Assembly (NCBI GenBank): GCA_003439945.1
Contig: QVRM01005676.1
Coordinates: 62,001-126,000, forward strand
Direction of reading: 5' to 3'
Source: Dermanyssus gallinae
Lineage: Eukaryota; Arthropoda; Arachnida; Mesostigmata; Dermanyssidae
DNA length: 64,000 nt
Shown here: positions 62,401 through 64,000 of the stretch, in pieces
Position numbering within the stretch: position 1 is the first letter of the stretch
How the letters are laid out: each line of letters opens with the position of its first letter
Translations under genes and position numbers: made by a program
Notes under the pieces: model-generated
What the model was told of the DNA's origin: nothing
The model's input: only the letters and a program-made list of their open reading frames with translations
Databases searched by the model: none

Positions 62401-63240
62401 ACATCTATCCTGCCCTGGCGTCCGTAGCAACTCCAGCGCCGAACGGCTCATGCAGCCATTTACTACATCAAGAGAAACGGCGACGTCACTCCAACACCTC
62501 CTATTGCAGGAGTAACTATGACTCTTTCCAGCGTTGGTCCGCTGGCGCGCGAGTTACGCGTGCTGCGGGGACCTTCACGCGCCAATAGAAAGTTGGTCAG
62601 ACTGTATAAACTCCCTATAGTAGCTTTCCCGAGGTCACTTTTGTTGGCGCGGAAGGCAAGGCACACGATTTCGATTAAGTGGCAACGAATTCATATTGTC
62701 ATTTTGTCGTGGCCCATTCGAGAGCTATTAAGGCTACTTTAAATGAAAAAATCACCAAGCTGTACTTAGTAATGGTGGGGTTTCATAGAGTCTGACATCT
62801 ATTTCGCCTAACTTTTCGCTCCACTTAGACACATAGCTCTCAAAAGCGACTGTGTTTGTCAGGCCCTGCTGTGCCTGTATTTCAACTGTTAGCAGAGTTC
62901 TCCCCGTCTATACGTAATAAAATGTGAAGAAACTCTGGTCGCAAGAGGGATATGCACTCGTTATGTTATGAAAATCCGTGGCCACGTGCCAGGCGCACAT
63001 ATAATCGATGTGCTCTACTCTTGCAACGCATTTGGACATATACACTATTTGGCTTCTGCGACTGATCAGCCGCACTTTAAAAACGTGATCAATAAGTGGG
63101 CCCGCACCCACTAGTCATGACAACAAATCGAACAACAACACGAGCGTTTTTACGAACGCTCATGTATTATTACCATTATCAAGAAAAACATGATGATTCC
63201 AATTTAATAATAATTGATTTATGTTGACAATCTTCCGGTT
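62401..63240. other. No recognised feature
   Basis: Low-complexity-free sequence with no recognisable coding region. It may be further decayed LINE sequence downstream of the relic ending near 62400. Confidence 0.3.
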
Positions 63241-63243
63241 ATC

Positions 63244-64000
63244 TTAACTCTTAGCTGCTGATGATTTATTTGCGGTTATATTGCTTCGAGTGGGGTTCTT
63301 AAACGTCTCTGTGCTTGTTTCGTATATAGCACCGACTAAGAGTCTTTGGTCCTCGTTAGAGCATGCGGAGTGGCTTGACCGCATAGACCATTGTGTAAGC
63401 CACCTTGTTTCGTTTCTGTCTTCTAGATCGGATGATGCTGTATAACGAGCGGATATGTCTGACGTTGTAGCAGACATCAGCTCGTTGGTGTTGCTCTATT
63501 CTTCAGAATCAACTTCTTGTTGATACTGTTGATGTTGCTTGCCGCGCTTCTCAGTGCAGTCTATACTAGCGGATACGCAAAATATATACGATGTTAAATT
63601 GAGTAAAGCACAACAAAGTACGTGCGTTAACCAATTGCCGTTCGATTGTAACGGGCTCAAGCGTTCCCTCCAGAGGAAGCTTTGAACAAAAGAGATAGCA
63701 CCAATGAGAGTCTAGCGTCGTGGGCTAAATTCTGCCGCCTCAGCCAATAGCCAATGCATGCAGGTCGTTTACTATATCGATGGCTACTTGTGCTCCTCGT
63801 TGTAGCGTGTCTTTCTCGCGCGTTTTGACTAGGATGGCTAGGTCATTCGCGTAAGCAATCGTCTAGACGCCCTTCGAAAATGATCAGTACACGATTTTCT
63901 AATTGTGTCTCCGCAAAAAGAACACGCTACAAGGTTAAACACAAATTGTCATCTATATGATGAACACCTGGATGGTAGCGCACGGCTTCGAGCTACCGTC
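63244..64000 (-). mobile_element. Non-LTR reverse transcriptase relic at window edge
   Basis: On the minus strand, 63859-63740 reads TIAYANDLAILVKTREKDTL then QRGAQVAIDIVNDLHALAIG and a stop. This is the RT palm catalytic box followed by the next helix. The box is YAND (63842-63853) instead of YADD. A second open stretch at 63477-63244 may be its continuation but has no diagnostic motif. The element runs off the window end and has stops upstream of the box, so it is dead. Confidence 0.65.

Noticed and set aside
1..64000. CRISPR arrays, bacterial operons, ribosome binding sites
   Set aside because: Spliced genes and LINE/LTR elements show eukaryotic nuclear DNA; no spaced direct repeats of CRISPR type were seen.

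Overview
This is a eukaryotic nuclear window. Its genes are interrupted by GT-AG introns, it carries many (TA)n and trinucleotide microsatellites, and it holds decayed non-LTR, LTR and mariner elements. Three protein-coding genes can be assembled from exons. They are TIM50 (+, 5 exons, 513 aa), the TRAP-beta/SSR2 subunit (-, 2 exons, 188 aa), and a giant glutamine-rich POU class VI transcription factor, the POU6F/Brn-5 family that includes Drosophila pdm3 (-, 9 exons, about 2,247 aa). The pdm3-like gene and the transposon types point to an arthropod. A chelicerate such as a mite fits the short introns and the retroelement style, but that placement is inference.

Layout. 1-10.2 kb: TIM50 and SSR2 converge, with candidate poly(A) signals at about 6.95 kb and 7.76 kb; TIM50 intron 3 contains a dead mariner. 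10.2-12.8 kb: no recognised gene. 12.8-28.4 kb: a transposon graveyard. It contains fragments of one non-LTR family scattered in both orientations, at least two other LINE families, and a two-LTR Ty3/gypsy-type element (23.8-27.1 kb, minus strand). That element carries a 4-bp target duplication, a tRNA-Leu-like primer binding site, and an internal deletion, and it sits inside a LINE ORF1. 28.4-32.4 kb: no recognised gene. 32.45-44.2 kb: the POU6F/pdm3 gene. 44.2-61.4 kb: no recognised gene but rich in CAG/CAA/GGC/ATC repeats and AT microsatellites; it probably includes 5' flanking and regulatory sequence of pdm3. It also holds a tRNA-derived SINE-like retroposon and a broken unidentified coding relic. 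61.2-64 kb: an AT palindrome, a mariner relic with the D34D part of its catalytic triad, and non-LTR reverse transcriptase relics running to the window end.

The three host genes are housekeeping (mitochondrial import, ER translocon) and developmental (transcription); they do not form a pathway. I found no new multi-gene system. The most informative observations are the nested LTR insertion whose removal restores the LINE reading frame, and the reading-frame discontinuities and glutamine tracts in the pdm3-like gene. The transposon mosaic at 13-20 kb is also worth a second look.
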